Source: Nitrospira sp.
GTDB taxonomy: Bacteria > Nitrospirota > Nitrospiria > Nitrospirales > Nitrospiraceae
DNA length: 64,000 nucleotides
NCBI GenBank assembly: GCA_024760525.1
Contig: CP060499.1
Span: 3,493,501-3,557,500, forward strand
Reading direction: 5' to 3'
This document shows positions 44,588 to 53,947 of this stretch, piece after piece. The translations under genes and the position numbers were made by a program. The notes under the pieces were generated by a model. That model worked only from the letters and a program-made list of their open reading frames with translations. It was not told where the DNA came from and ran no database searches. Position 1 is the stretch's first letter. Every line of letters starts with the position of its first letter.

Positions 44588-45148
44588 ATGACATGGAACG
44601 AACACGGCATGACTTTTTCAGAAACATATAAAGACGAAATCGCCGAGATCTTATCGCGCTATCCGGTCAAGCGCTCCGCCCTGATCCCGCTGCTCTACGT
44701 CGCCCAGCGGGACCAGGGCTATGTGACCGAGTCGGCCATGAAGGACATCGCACAAATTCTCAAACTGACCCCCCCGCAGGTCTACGAGACGATTACGTTT
44801 TACACGATGTTTAACCTGAAGCCGGTGGGCAAGTACCACCTTCAAGTGTGCAAATCCCTCATGTGTGCCCTCGTCGGGTCGGATACCGTGATCGAATGGA
44901 TTAAGACGAAGCTGGGAATTGCGCCGGGCGAATCCACGGCCGACGGACTGTTTAGCCTCAGCGTGGTGGAATGTTTAGCGGCTTGCGGGACCGGTCCCAT
45001 GATGCAGGTCAATGAAGACTATTATGAGCAACTGACCGAAGAAAAGCTGGACAGGATATTGTCCGATCTTCGTTCGACCGGGACCAGTCCGCTCAAGAGC
45101 GGCCCCTTCATGTGGCCGGAACCGGCGTCCGCGGAACAGGGCGTGTGA
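44588..45148 (+). CDS. nuoE: NADH-quinone oxidoreductase subunit E
   Basis: This 186-residue subunit belongs to the NADH-oxidising module and binds the [2Fe-2S] cluster N1a. The ligands are in VCKSLMC and ECLAACGTGP. The preceding helical part shows LIPLLYVAQRDQGYVTESAM and VYETITFYTMFNLKPVG. The ATG at 44588 is used, and a second ATG seven codons later is also possible. An 8-bp hairpin (GTGAAGTG/CACTTCAC, 45185-45206) lies in the gap to nuoF. Confidence 0.95.
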   Translation: MTWNEHGMTFSETYKDEIAEILSRYPVKRSALIPLLYVAQRDQGYVTESAMKDIAQILKLTPPQVYETITFYTMFNLKPVGKYHLQVCKSLMCALVGSDTVIEWIKTKLGIAPGESTADGLFSLSVVECLAACGTGPMMQVNEDYYEQLTEEKLDRILSDLRSTGTSPLKSGPFMWPEPASAEQGV

Positions 45149-45217
45149 CGTATGAGGCGTATCCTGTCGCCGGCAAGAAAGAGTGTGAAGTGGCCTGACA
45201 CTTCACGAGATTGAGTG

Positions 45218-46519
45218 ATGCCCAAACACGAGCTCATTCTGCTGAAAAACATGATGCGACCCGGCTATACCGGGTCGCTGGCGGATTATGAAAAAACGGG
45301 GGGGTATCAAGCCTTACGCATGTCGCTCGGCAAGATCGTCCCGACGGATGTGACTGCCATGGTCCGAAAGTCCGGGCTGCGTGGTCGCGGCGGCGCCGGC
45401 TTTCCGACCGGTGTGAAATGGGGATTTCTGCCGAAAGACTATCAAGGTCCCCGTTACCTCTGCTGCAACGCCGACGAGAGCGAACCCGGTACGTTTAAGG
45501 ACCGTCAACTCATGGAACGAGACCCTCACCAGGTCTTGGAAGGCATCGTGTTGGCCTGTTATGCCATCGGCGCGGAAACCGGTTACATTTACATTCGCGG
45601 CGAAATGGTCCTGGCTTCGAAGATTCTCGAACGAGCCATCGACGAAGCACGAGCGGCGGGCTACATCGGGAAGAATATTCTCGGCACGGGCGTCAACGCG
45701 GACGTGTGGGTGCATCGGGGAGCGGGCGCGTACATCTGCGGGGAAGAAACCGCTCTTTTGGAATCACTTGAGGGGAAGCGTGGACTTCCTCGAATCAAGC
45801 CCCCGTTTCCGGCGACGCATGGGCTCTACAACAAACCGACCGTCGTCAACAACGTCGAGACGCTGGCAAACCTCCCGCATATCATCAACCGAGGCCCCGA
45901 ATGGTTTGCGGCGATCGGTTCGCCGCCGAAGAGCACCGGCACCAGGGTGTTCTGTGTCAGTGGACATGTGAAGCGACCGGGGAACTATGAAGTTCCAATG
46001 GGGATGACGGTCCGAGAATTGGTGTATGAGTATGCCGGTGGCATGCGGTCCGATAAGCCGTTGAAAGCTATTATTCCCGGCGGAGCGTCGGCACCGTTTC
46101 TCACACCGGCCCATCTCGACGTGAAACTGGATTTTGAACACGTTGCGGCGGCGGGCTCCATGTTGGGATCCGGCGGCGTGACCGTGATGGAAGAAGGCAC
46201 CAGCATGGTCTGGGCGGCGCTTAGGCTGATGGAGTTTTTCTATCATGAGTCCTGCGGGAAATGTAGTCCGTGCCGGGAAGGCAGTTCGTGGCTCGTCCAG
46301 ACGCTCCGTAGAATTCTGGCGAAGCGCGGCCGGATGGAGGACCTTGAAACCTTGTTGGATCTATGCAAAAACATCGCAGGCCGCACCGTCTGTGCCTTTG
46401 GCGATGCGGAGGTCGCTCCGATCCAGAGCACGCTGAAGCACTGGCGTCAGGAGTATGTCGAACTTATCAACGAAGCGGAAGCAGCGAATCTCATCAGACC
46501 TGAACCAGTGAGACATTAA
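45218..46519 (+). CDS. nuoF: NADH-quinone oxidoreductase subunit F (NADH/FMN binding)
   Basis: This 433-residue flavoprotein oxidises NADH. The glycine-rich FMN/NADH segment GLRGRGGAGFPTGVKWGF is at about 51-68, followed by CNADESEPGTFKDR, AYICGEETALLESLEG and the N3 cluster motif SCGKCSPCREG with the fourth ligand in TVCAFGDAE. The ATG at 45218 directly follows an in-frame GTG. It is followed 18 nt later by nuoG. Confidence 0.96.
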   Translation: MPKHELILLKNMMRPGYTGSLADYEKTGGYQALRMSLGKIVPTDVTAMVRKSGLRGRGGAGFPTGVKWGFLPKDYQGPRYLCCNADESEPGTFKDRQLMERDPHQVLEGIVLACYAIGAETGYIYIRGEMVLASKILERAIDEARAAGYIGKNILGTGVNADVWVHRGAGAYICGEETALLESLEGKRGLPRIKPPFPATHGLYNKPTVVNNVETLANLPHIINRGPEWFAAIGSPPKSTGTRVFCVSGHVKRPGNYEVPMGMTVRELVYEYAGGMRSDKPLKAIIPGGASAPFLTPAHLDVKLDFEHVAAAGSMLGSGGVTVMEEGTSMVWAALRLMEFFYHESCGKCSPCREGSSWLVQTLRRILAKRGRMEDLETLLDLCKNIAGRTVCAFGDAEVAPIQSTLKHWRQEYVELINEAEAANLIRPEPVRH

Positions 46520-46537
46520 TCGTCTCTGTATACAAGC

Positions 46538-49204
46538 ATGCCTGAGACCACGACACAGATGGTTCGAATGACGATCGATGGGATGACGGTCAACGTCCCG
46601 AAAGGGACTTTGGTGATCGAAGCGGCCCGCCGCGTCGGCGTCATGATTCCGCATTTCTGCTATCACCCGAAGCTCAAACCGGACGCCAATTGCCGCATGT
46701 GCCTGGTCGAAATCGAAAAGATGCCCAAACTTCAAACGGCCTGCAGCACACCGGTCGACGAAGGGATGAGCGTGCGCACCGCCACGACCGTGGTCAACGA
46801 CGCCCATCGGTCGGTGCTCGAGTTCATCCTTGCCAACCATCCGCTCGATTGTCCGGTTTGTGATCAAGGAGGAAAGTGCGACCTCCAGGATTTTTCCCAC
46901 CAGTACACAGCGACCAGCCGATTCGTCGAAACCAAGCGTATCTTCCAAAAGGAGTATTTCAGTCCGCTCATCGAGACCCAGATGAATCGCTGCGTGCAGT
47001 GTCTCCGCTGCGTCCGATACTGCGACGAGGTGATGGACGTCAAAGCGCTGGCGCCGGTCGGCCGCGGCACGATGACCGAAATCAAGTCCTTCGGCCCACA
47101 CCCGCTGAATTGCGAGTTCTGCGGCGGCTGCGTGCAGATCTGCCCGGTCGGAGCGATTACCAGCCGGCTGTCCATGTATGAATATCGGCCCTGGATGCTG
47201 AAACGAGCCGAGAGCATCTGCGGATACTGCGGAGATGGCTGTCAGATTACCGTCCAGACCAAGGAGCAGGAACTAATAGAAGTGAACTCGGCGCATGGAG
47301 CGGGACGCAACAATGGGGACTTGTGCGCCCGGGGATTTTTCGGATTCCATGCCGCCAGCCATCCGGATCGCCTCACCCACCCCCTGATTCGGCGCGATGG
47401 CGTCCTCGTGCAAGCCACATGGGAAGAAGCCCTCGAATACGTTGCCGGCCGTGTCGGCGAGATTAAAGCGGCTCATGGGGGAGAGAGTTTCGGAGGGTTG
47501 ATCTCAGGCCGCTGCACCAACGAAGAATTGTATCTCTTTCAGAAATTTCTCCGCGTGGCGATCGGCACCAACAACATCGACAGCAGCGCCCGCTACGGCC
47601 ACATCAACGGCCTCCAGGCTATGCGACTTGTGCAGGGTACCTATCGGTGGACCGTCACCTTCGACGACATCCTGGAAGCCGATGTCTTGCTACTCGTCGG
47701 CACGAACATCACCGAAACGAATCCTATCACGGGCCTCAAGGTCAAGGAGGCGGTCAAGAAACGTCATGCGACGTTGATCACGATCGAATCGCTGGAACCG
47801 GTCATCGACACGATCAGTAATATCGCCAATCTTTCGCACCATCATTTCCGTATTCCGCCCAGCGACATGCCCAATGCCATTCTCGGCCTCCTGAAGGCCG
47901 TGGCGGAGCAGAACCTGATACAGCCGGACGTTGCACAACGTCACCCTGCCTATGTCAGCGCCGTCACACAGGCAGTGCACGCATTTTCCTGGCAGGACCT
48001 TCACGCAGCGACCGGTGTGGAGGCTGATTCGTTCGTCAAGGCCGCCAAGGCACTCGTAGCCGGACGGCGAGTGATCGTACTGACCGGACAACTCCTGTTG
48101 CGCAGCGAGCGTGGATACGGCGCATCCTTGACCCTGCTCGATCTGCTTGTTCTTACAGGAAAACTGGATCATCCTGGATGCGGTTTTGCGCCGCTCGCAG
48201 AAGAAAACAATGACCAGGGTGCCGTCGAAATGGGGGCTGCGGCCGAGTTCCTGCCCGGTGCCTGCTCTGTGACCAGCAGCGCGGACCGCGATCGGATCAT
48301 GAGGCAATGGAACGGGGATCTTCCGCCCACCGTTGGAGCGTCTCTCGTCGAAATGTTGGTTCGCGCCAAGGCCGGATCCCTCAAAGCCATGTTCATCGTC
48401 GGGGAAAATCCCGTGGGAAGCCTTCCGGCACCGGTACGTGCGGAGGAATCCTTGCGCAAGCTGGATCTGCTGGTCTGTCAGGAGCTGTTTCTGACGGAAA
48501 CGGCCTCCATAGCCCACGTCGTGTTGCCGGCCGCTTCTTCGATGGAAAAGAGCGGGACCTTTACAAACACCGAAGGGCATGTTCAAGCCGTTCGTCCGTC
48601 CATTGAGCCCATTGGAGAAAGCCGCCCTGACTGGGAAGTCTTCTCGGCTCTTTCCATTCTGTTGGACTCACCGATGGAATACGCCGAGAGCAGAGACATC
48701 CTCAAAGAAATTCGCAGCCTCATTCCCGGCTATGGCTCGCTGGGACCGGCACCGTTGCCCCCCAAAGTCGATCAGGGGGCCATGGAACGTTATCTCGCCG
48801 AAGGCTATCAGCCTGATCTCGCAACGCGGTATCGATTCGTGGCGCCGAAATCCAGGCCGGATGGAACCGTCCGGTTAGAGTTAGTACAGAGCTTGTTTCA
48901 CTCCGGGAAACTGTCCACACGCGCGAAAGGGTTGTTACAAGTGGAGGGCAGCGGACGGCTCCGTATCAATCCGCATGACGCGGCGCGCTTTGCGCTCGTG
49001 GATGGCGATCGGGTCCGCCTCTCCAGCACATCCGGAGAAATGACGACTGAGGTAAAAATTGTGGAGCGGGTTCCGCAAGGAACGGCATGGTTTCCAGATC
49101 ACTTCGGCCAAGCCGCCATCGGTTTGTTTGAGTGCGCCATCGATCCGGTCACCCATGTTCCCTCGTTCCGGACAGCGACGGTGTCCATGATGAAGGTCGC
49201 ATGA
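46538..49204 (+). CDS. nuoG: NADH-quinone oxidoreductase subunit G
   Basis: This 888-residue iron-sulfur subunit has an N-terminal [2Fe-2S] ferredoxin domain (CYHPKLKPDANCRMCLVEIE), the His/Cys N5 site (HPLDCPVCDQGGKCDLQDFS), two [4Fe-4S] motifs (CVQCLRCVRYC, CEFCGGCVQICP) and the extra cluster site CGYCGDGC with a further Cys in GDLCARG, the N7 position. A large molybdopterin-oxidoreductase-like domain follows with an MGD-fold C-terminal part (GRLRINPHDAARFALVDGD), without molybdenum function in this context. The length is within the range of bacterial NuoG. Confidence 0.95.
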   Translation: MPETTTQMVRMTIDGMTVNVPKGTLVIEAARRVGVMIPHFCYHPKLKPDANCRMCLVEIEKMPKLQTACSTPVDEGMSVRTATTVVNDAHRSVLEFILANHPLDCPVCDQGGKCDLQDFSHQYTATSRFVETKRIFQKEYFSPLIETQMNRCVQCLRCVRYCDEVMDVKALAPVGRGTMTEIKSFGPHPLNCEFCGGCVQICPVGAITSRLSMYEYRPWMLKRAESICGYCGDGCQITVQTKEQELIEVNSAHGAGRNNGDLCARGFFGFHAASHPDRLTHPLIRRDGVLVQATWEEALEYVAGRVGEIKAAHGGESFGGLISGRCTNEELYLFQKFLRVAIGTNNIDSSARYGHINGLQAMRLVQGTYRWTVTFDDILEADVLLLVGTNITETNPITGLKVKEAVKKRHATLITIESLEPVIDTISNIANLSHHHFRIPPSDMPNAILGLLKAVAEQNLIQPDVAQRHPAYVSAVTQAVHAFSWQDLHAATGVEADSFVKAAKALVAGRRVIVLTGQLLLRSERGYGASLTLLDLLVLTGKLDHPGCGFAPLAEENNDQGAVEMGAAAEFLPGACSVTSSADRDRIMRQWNGDLPPTVGASLVEMLVRAKAGSLKAMFIVGENPVGSLPAPVRAEESLRKLDLLVCQELFLTETASIAHVVLPAASSMEKSGTFTNTEGHVQAVRPSIEPIGESRPDWEVFSALSILLDSPMEYAESRDILKEIRSLIPGYGSLGPAPLPPKVDQGAMERYLAEGYQPDLATRYRFVAPKSRPDGTVRLELVQSLFHSGKLSTRAKGLLQVEGSGRLRINPHDAARFALVDGDRVRLSSTSGEMTTEVKIVERVPQGTAWFPDHFGQAAIGLFECAIDPVTHVPSFRTATVSMMKVA

Positions 49205-49246
49205 GCCTTTCGCTGATGATGATCGTGCTAATCCAGGAGTCTTGCT

Positions 49247-50323
49247 GTGAGTGAATTCGGGTTACGCCTTGCCATATCCCTTACTCAGATCGCCGCGGTC
49301 ATGGGCATCGTGATCGTGACGGTTCTCATCCTGACTCTTGCGGAACGCAAAGTCTTGGGATGGATGCAGGACCGCATGGGCCCGATGGAAGTCGGCCCCT
49401 ACGGCATTCTTCAACCATTTGCCGACGCCATCAAGCTGTTTTTCAAGGAGGACATCGTCCCTGCCGGCGCGAACAAGCTTCTCTTCACGATGGCACCGAT
49501 TCTGTGTTTGATTCCCGCATTCATCGGGTTTGCCGTGATTCCGTGGGGACCGAACTGGAAGTTCGAAGTCAACGGCATTTCCGTGACGCCGTTCGTGATC
49601 AGCGATATCAACATCGGAATTCTCTATATCTTGGCCTTCGCCTCACTGGGCGCCTATGGCATCATCCTGGGAGGGTGGGCATCCAACAGCAAATACTCGT
49701 TGCTTGGAGGCCTGCGGTCGGCCGCACAGATCATCAGCTATGAGCTCAACGTCGGACTGTCCATTGTCGGGGTGTTGCTTCTGGCCGGCTCGCTCAGCCT
49801 CGTGAAAATCACCGATGCCCAAGCCGGAGGGTTCTGGAATTGGTACCTGTTCGCGTTACCGGCCCCACAAATTTTTGCGTTCGTCGTGTACGTCATCTCC
49901 TCCGTGGCCGAAACCAACCGCGTCCCGTTCGATTTGCCGGAAGCGGAAAGCGAACTTGTCGCCGGATTCTTCACCGAGTACAGCGGCCTCCGATTCGCAT
50001 TCTTCTTCCTCGCCGAGTACGCAAATATGGTCCTGGTGTCCTGTGTGGCGGCTGCGCTGTTTCTCGGCGGTTGGAATGCTCCGTACCCAGGAACTATTAT
50101 GGCGCTCCTCGGCGTGCCATCCTTGGCCTGGGTGGAGAACACGATGTGGTTTGCGGTCAAGACGTACTCGTTCTTGTTCCTCTTTTTCTGGCTCAGAGCC
50201 ACGTTGCCACGACTGCGATACGATCAACTGATGAGATTCGGCTGGAAGGTGATGCTGCCCATCGCCTTGGGCAACATCGTCGTGACGTCCCTGGCCGTGT
50301 TTTTCTACAACCAGATGAAGTAG
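49247..50323 (+). CDS. nuoH: NADH-quinone oxidoreductase subunit H
   Basis: This 358-residue membrane subunit has eight transmembrane helices and forms the quinone entry path with NuoD and NuoB. Conserved segments are AERKVLGWMQDRMGP, SKYSLLGGLRSAAQIISYEL and the charged loop NRVPFDLPEAESELVAGFFT. The start is a GTG at 49247. It is 14 nt before nuoI. Confidence 0.96.
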   Translation: MSEFGLRLAISLTQIAAVMGIVIVTVLILTLAERKVLGWMQDRMGPMEVGPYGILQPFADAIKLFFKEDIVPAGANKLLFTMAPILCLIPAFIGFAVIPWGPNWKFEVNGISVTPFVISDINIGILYILAFASLGAYGIILGGWASNSKYSLLGGLRSAAQIISYELNVGLSIVGVLLLAGSLSLVKITDAQAGGFWNWYLFALPAPQIFAFVVYVISSVAETNRVPFDLPEAESELVAGFFTEYSGLRFAFFFLAEYANMVLVSCVAAALFLGGWNAPYPGTIMALLGVPSLAWVENTMWFAVKTYSFLFLFFWLRATLPRLRYDQLMRFGWKVMLPIALGNIVVTSLAVFFYNQMK

Positions 50324-50337
50324 GCACGAGATCCGAT

Positions 50338-50904
50338 ATGGCCACGACTACAACCAGCAAGCGTCCGAGCCTTTCCGAGTGGTTCAAGACCGTCACGTTC
50401 TACGAAATTCTCGTCGGCATGAAGGCGACACTGTCCCACCTCCTCAATTACCGTCCGGTGACGTTGCAATATCCTCATGAAAAACGCACATTGCCCGACA
50501 ACTATCGCGGCATGCTTGCGCTGTTGCGATACGACGACGGAACGGAGAAATGCGTGGGCTGCGATCTCTGTGAAGCGGCGTGCCCGTCGCGCGTCATCCG
50601 GGTCGTCAGCGCCGAAGTGCCGGATGAACCGACCAAGCGCTATTCGAAAGAATATTACATGGATATGACCCGTTGCTTGTTCTGCGGGATGTGTGTGGAT
50701 GCCTGTCCCGTCGACGCGCTGGGCATGACAAGGGAATTTGAATGGGCGGTGTACGACAAGCGGCAACTCCATTTGAATAAACAGCAGTTGCTCGCGATCG
50801 GTGACCGCTCGTTTCCGGTCCGCGAGAAACGCTTGGAACTTCAGCATCCAAACGTTGCGTTTTTCAACGTGGCATTCAAGCACGTGCCACCGAAACCGAA
50901 CTGA
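50338..50904 (+). CDS. nuoI: NADH-quinone oxidoreductase subunit I
   Basis: This 188-residue ferredoxin-like subunit holds clusters N6a and N6b through CVGCDLCEAACP and CLFCGMCVDACP, with the amphipathic N-terminal helix GMKATLSHLLNYRPVTLQYP. The ATG at 50338 is used. An open frame runs far upstream through nuoH but belongs to no known protein. Confidence 0.96.
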   Translation: MATTTTSKRPSLSEWFKTVTFYEILVGMKATLSHLLNYRPVTLQYPHEKRTLPDNYRGMLALLRYDDGTEKCVGCDLCEAACPSRVIRVVSAEVPDEPTKRYSKEYYMDMTRCLFCGMCVDACPVDALGMTREFEWAVYDKRQLHLNKQQLLAIGDRSFPVREKRLELQHPNVAFFNVAFKHVPPKPN

Positions 50905-50992
50905 CCCCGAAGGATCACTCATCGAGAGTCCGATGACCGCAACACCGTTGTCTTAATCTGATCCGGTCGACTTCTAGTTCAGGAACCGTCTC

Positions 50993-51517
50993 ATGGCGCA
51001 CCTGTTTTTTGGATACTTTGCGGGAATGATTGCCATAACCTCCATTCTAGTGGTGGTATTGAGAAACCCCGTTTATAGCGCGCTTTCCTTGCTCGTCATG
51101 TTTTTCCATGTCGCCGGACTTTTCATCACGCTCCATGCAGAATTTCTGGCGGCTGTGCAGATCATCGTGTATGCCGGGGCTATTCTGGTGTTGTATTTGT
51201 TCGTCGTCATGTTGCTCAACGTAAAGCAAGACGACCGGTACCACAGCCAATGGCGGATCGCCGCGTGTGTCTGCGTTCCGTTGTTGATTGAGACCGTCGT
51301 GCTGCTCTCCGGCGGGACCGGAGCGACCGACGCCAGCCGTCGCGTGCTCCAGTCGGAACCGCATGCCGCCATCGCTGTCGAAAACACGTTGGCCATCGGT
51401 GAAACCCTGTACTCGACCTATTTGTTCCCTTTCGAGGTGGCCTCCTTGGTTCTCCTTGTGGCGATGATCGGCGCCATCGTCCTTGCGAAGCGGGACATCG
51501 GCGGCAATGAAACATAA
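50993..51517 (+). CDS. nuoJ: NADH-quinone oxidoreductase subunit J
   Basis: This 174-residue membrane subunit has five transmembrane helices. The segment NPVYSALSLLVMFFHVAGLF and the pi-bulge helix region IIVYAGAILVLYLFVVMLL are diagnostic. Helix 3 of NuoJ moves during coupling in complex I. The gap of 88 nt from nuoI has no gene. Confidence 0.94.
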   Translation: MAHLFFGYFAGMIAITSILVVVLRNPVYSALSLLVMFFHVAGLFITLHAEFLAAVQIIVYAGAILVLYLFVVMLLNVKQDDRYHSQWRIAACVCVPLLIETVVLLSGGTGATDASRRVLQSEPHAAIAVENTLAIGETLYSTYLFPFEVASLVLLVAMIGAIVLAKRDIGGNET

Positions 51518-51543
51518 TCCATGGCCCGGATGACGGTTGACGA

Positions 51544-51849
51544 ATGACAGTTCCGATTTCCTACTATCTCATCCTCAGCGCCATTGTCTTTCTGACGGGC
51601 GTCGTGGGTGTGCTCATCCGACGCAATATCATCGCCATTCTTCTGTCCGTCGAGCTGATGCTGAACGCGACCAACATCAACTTCGTCGCATTCTCCGACC
51701 AGCTGCAAGATCTCGGCGGTCAAGTATTCGTCTTTTTCGCTCTGACGGTAGCCGCGGCGGAGGTCGCGGTCGGGCTCGCAATCATCATCGCCCTTCACCG
51801 ATCCAGATCCACGATCAACGTCGAAGAGTTCAACCTGCTCAAATGGTAA
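51544..51849 (+). CDS. nuoK: NADH-quinone oxidoreductase subunit K
   Basis: This 101-residue membrane subunit has three transmembrane helices. The conserved SVELMLNATNINFVAFSD, with its essential Glu, and AAAEVAVGLAIIIALHRSRS are present. Length is exact for the family. It lies between nuoJ and nuoL. Confidence 0.96.
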   Translation: MTVPISYYLILSAIVFLTGVVGVLIRRNIIAILLSVELMLNATNINFVAFSDQLQDLGGQVFVFFALTVAAAEVAVGLAIIIALHRSRSTINVEEFNLLKW

Positions 51850-51961
51850 GGGAATCGTCTCTCGTGAAGCGTGACGCGTCACTCGCAGAGAATTACGGAG
51901 CTTTGCAAGCGTTCGTTCTCATCGCGCTGCGCGAGCAACAAACGACCAGGAACGAACTCTG

Positions 51962-53857
51962 ATGCTATACGCCCTCATCCCTCTCCTTCCCCTGGCCGCC
52001 TTTCTCGTCTTAGGCTTAGCGGGTTCGCACATCAAGGACCGGGCCCACTTGATCGCGGTTCCGGCGGTATTGCTGTCGCTCGCGCTGTCGCTGTCGGCAT
52101 TCTTCGAAGTGGTTTCCGGTGCCGTCATTTCTGTTCCCCTCTATACATGGCTCACCTCCGGCCATCTCGACATTCATATCGGCCTCTATATCGACCGGCT
52201 GACTGCCGTCATGCTCCTGCTGGTCACCGGCGTCAGTTCACTCGTGCACGTCTACACCATCGGCTACATGCACGGCGAGTCGGGCTATGCCCGCTTCTTC
52301 GGCTATATCGCCCTGTTCACCTTCTCCATGCTGATGCTGGTGTTGGCCGACAATCTGCTGCAGCTGTTCGTGTTCTGGGAGGCCGTCGGACTGTGCTCCT
52401 ACCTGTTGATCGGACACTGGTACGAGCGCGCTTCCGCCTGCGCGGCAGCCACCAAGGCTTTTGTCGTCAACCGTGTAGGTGATTTCGGGTTCATCCTGGG
52501 CCTTTTACTCGTCTGGTACAGTTTTGGCTCGCTCAACTATCACGAGATCTTTCCCGCCGCACATGAAGCGGGGGAGCTGACCATGAATATTCTCGGCCCG
52601 TTTGGCGGAACGTGGGACGTGTCCGTGTTCACCCTTATCGGGCTCTTACTGTTTACCGGTGCGGTGGGAAAATCAGCGCAAGTCCCGCTCCACGTTTGGC
52701 TGCCAGATGCAATGGAAGGTCCCACTCCGATCTCGGCCCTCATTCACGCCGCCACGATGGTCACCGCCGGAGTCTTTATGGTCGCACGGCTCGCGCCGAT
52801 CTACGACCTGTCTCCGACTGCCATGAGCATCATTGCGATCACCGGTGCCGCGACAATGGTCCTCGGAGCGACGATCGCATTGACTCAGACCGACATCAAA
52901 CGTGTGGTCGCATACTCAACCGTCAGCCAGCTCGGCTACATGATGATGGCATGCGGCCTCGGCGCGTATGCCTCCGGCATGTATCACCTCCTCACGCATG
53001 GTGCCTTCAAAGCGTTGCTCTTTTTGGGCTGTGGCTCCGTGATCATTGCCCTGCATCATGAGCAGGACATGAGGCATATGGGCGGCCTCAAGGATAAATT
53101 GCCGATCACGTACTGGACGTTTGTGATCGGCTCGTTGGCCCTGGCCGGCTTTCCCCTGACGTCGGGCTTCTTCAGCAAAGACGATATTCTCGTGTCCGCC
53201 TGGTCGTCCGGAAGTCTTGGCCAGGTGCTGACACTCTTTGGTTTGCTGACGGCTCTCCTGACCGCCTTTTACAGCTTCAGGTTGGTATTCGTGACCTTTT
53301 GGGGACCCTCCCATGTCGATCCGCACCACGCGGCGCATATCCACGAACCCTCACGGACGATGACGACCCCGCTCCTCATTCTGGCGGGGTTCAGTATTCT
53401 CACGGGTTACTTCGGCATCCCATCATTTCTCGACCCGGTCTTTTCCACCGGGCAGGAAGCCCCCGCTCCCCATGGTTCGGCTGGGATCGTCATCATGGTT
53501 GCCGCGACTGCGATGGGCTTACTGGGCATCGCCGCAGCCTACTATGTCTACGTGCTGAACCCCGATTTCCCCGTGCGCTTTGCCGAACGATGGAAGAGCT
53601 TGTACCAAGCCTCTTTGAACAAGTGGTATGTCGATGAAATGTACGATCGCTTGTTCGTACGGCCGACGTTTACGGCTGCCTCGGAACTTTGGAAGCGGGT
53701 CGATATCGATGTCATCGATGGAGCCGTCAATGGCCTCGCACGGACGATCACGTGGGGCGGGTGGCTGCTGAGGCTGGTTCAGAGCGGCCAAACCCAGCAT
53801 TATGCGTTGGCCATGGCGATGGGTCTCGTGATTTTAACGGCGTACCTTCTTCTTTGA
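51962..53857 (+). CDS. nuoL: NADH-quinone oxidoreductase subunit L
   Basis: This 631-residue antiporter-like subunit pumps protons at the far end of the membrane arm. It shows YTIGYMHGESGYARFFGY, FVFWEAVGLCSYLLIGHWYE, LHVWLPDAMEGPTPISALIH and KRVVAYSTVSQLGYMMMACG. The C-terminal part contains the long lateral helix typical of NuoL. One copy of L, M and N each is present, so this is a standard 14-subunit complex rather than the two-M variant known from some nitrite oxidisers. Confidence 0.96.
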   Translation: MLYALIPLLPLAAFLVLGLAGSHIKDRAHLIAVPAVLLSLALSLSAFFEVVSGAVISVPLYTWLTSGHLDIHIGLYIDRLTAVMLLLVTGVSSLVHVYTIGYMHGESGYARFFGYIALFTFSMLMLVLADNLLQLFVFWEAVGLCSYLLIGHWYERASACAAATKAFVVNRVGDFGFILGLLLVWYSFGSLNYHEIFPAAHEAGELTMNILGPFGGTWDVSVFTLIGLLLFTGAVGKSAQVPLHVWLPDAMEGPTPISALIHAATMVTAGVFMVARLAPIYDLSPTAMSIIAITGAATMVLGATIALTQTDIKRVVAYSTVSQLGYMMMACGLGAYASGMYHLLTHGAFKALLFLGCGSVIIALHHEQDMRHMGGLKDKLPITYWTFVIGSLALAGFPLTSGFFSKDDILVSAWSSGSLGQVLTLFGLLTALLTAFYSFRLVFVTFWGPSHVDPHHAAHIHEPSRTMTTPLLILAGFSILTGYFGIPSFLDPVFSTGQEAPAPHGSAGIVIMVAATAMGLLGIAAAYYVYVLNPDFPVRFAERWKSLYQASLNKWYVDEMYDRLFVRPTFTAASELWKRVDIDVIDGAVNGLARTITWGGWLLRLVQSGQTQHYALAMAMGLVILTAYLLL

Positions 53858-53947
53858 TGGTGATGAGACAATCAACGAGAACGGATTCGGCATGATGGGT
53901 TGCAAACGTTATTCGCTGCACGTTGCGTGTGTCAGGGTGGGGTCTTC

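Noticed and set aside
46527..46534. TGTATACA between nuoF and nuoG as a third GntR operator
   Set aside because: Only 8 bp of the palindrome are present and the flanking AT/AT bases are missing, and the site is inside an unrelated operon.
49840..50904. A long N-terminal extension of nuoI
   Set aside because: The extension overlaps nuoH out of frame and has no homology. The ATG at 50338 gives a normal-length NuoI.
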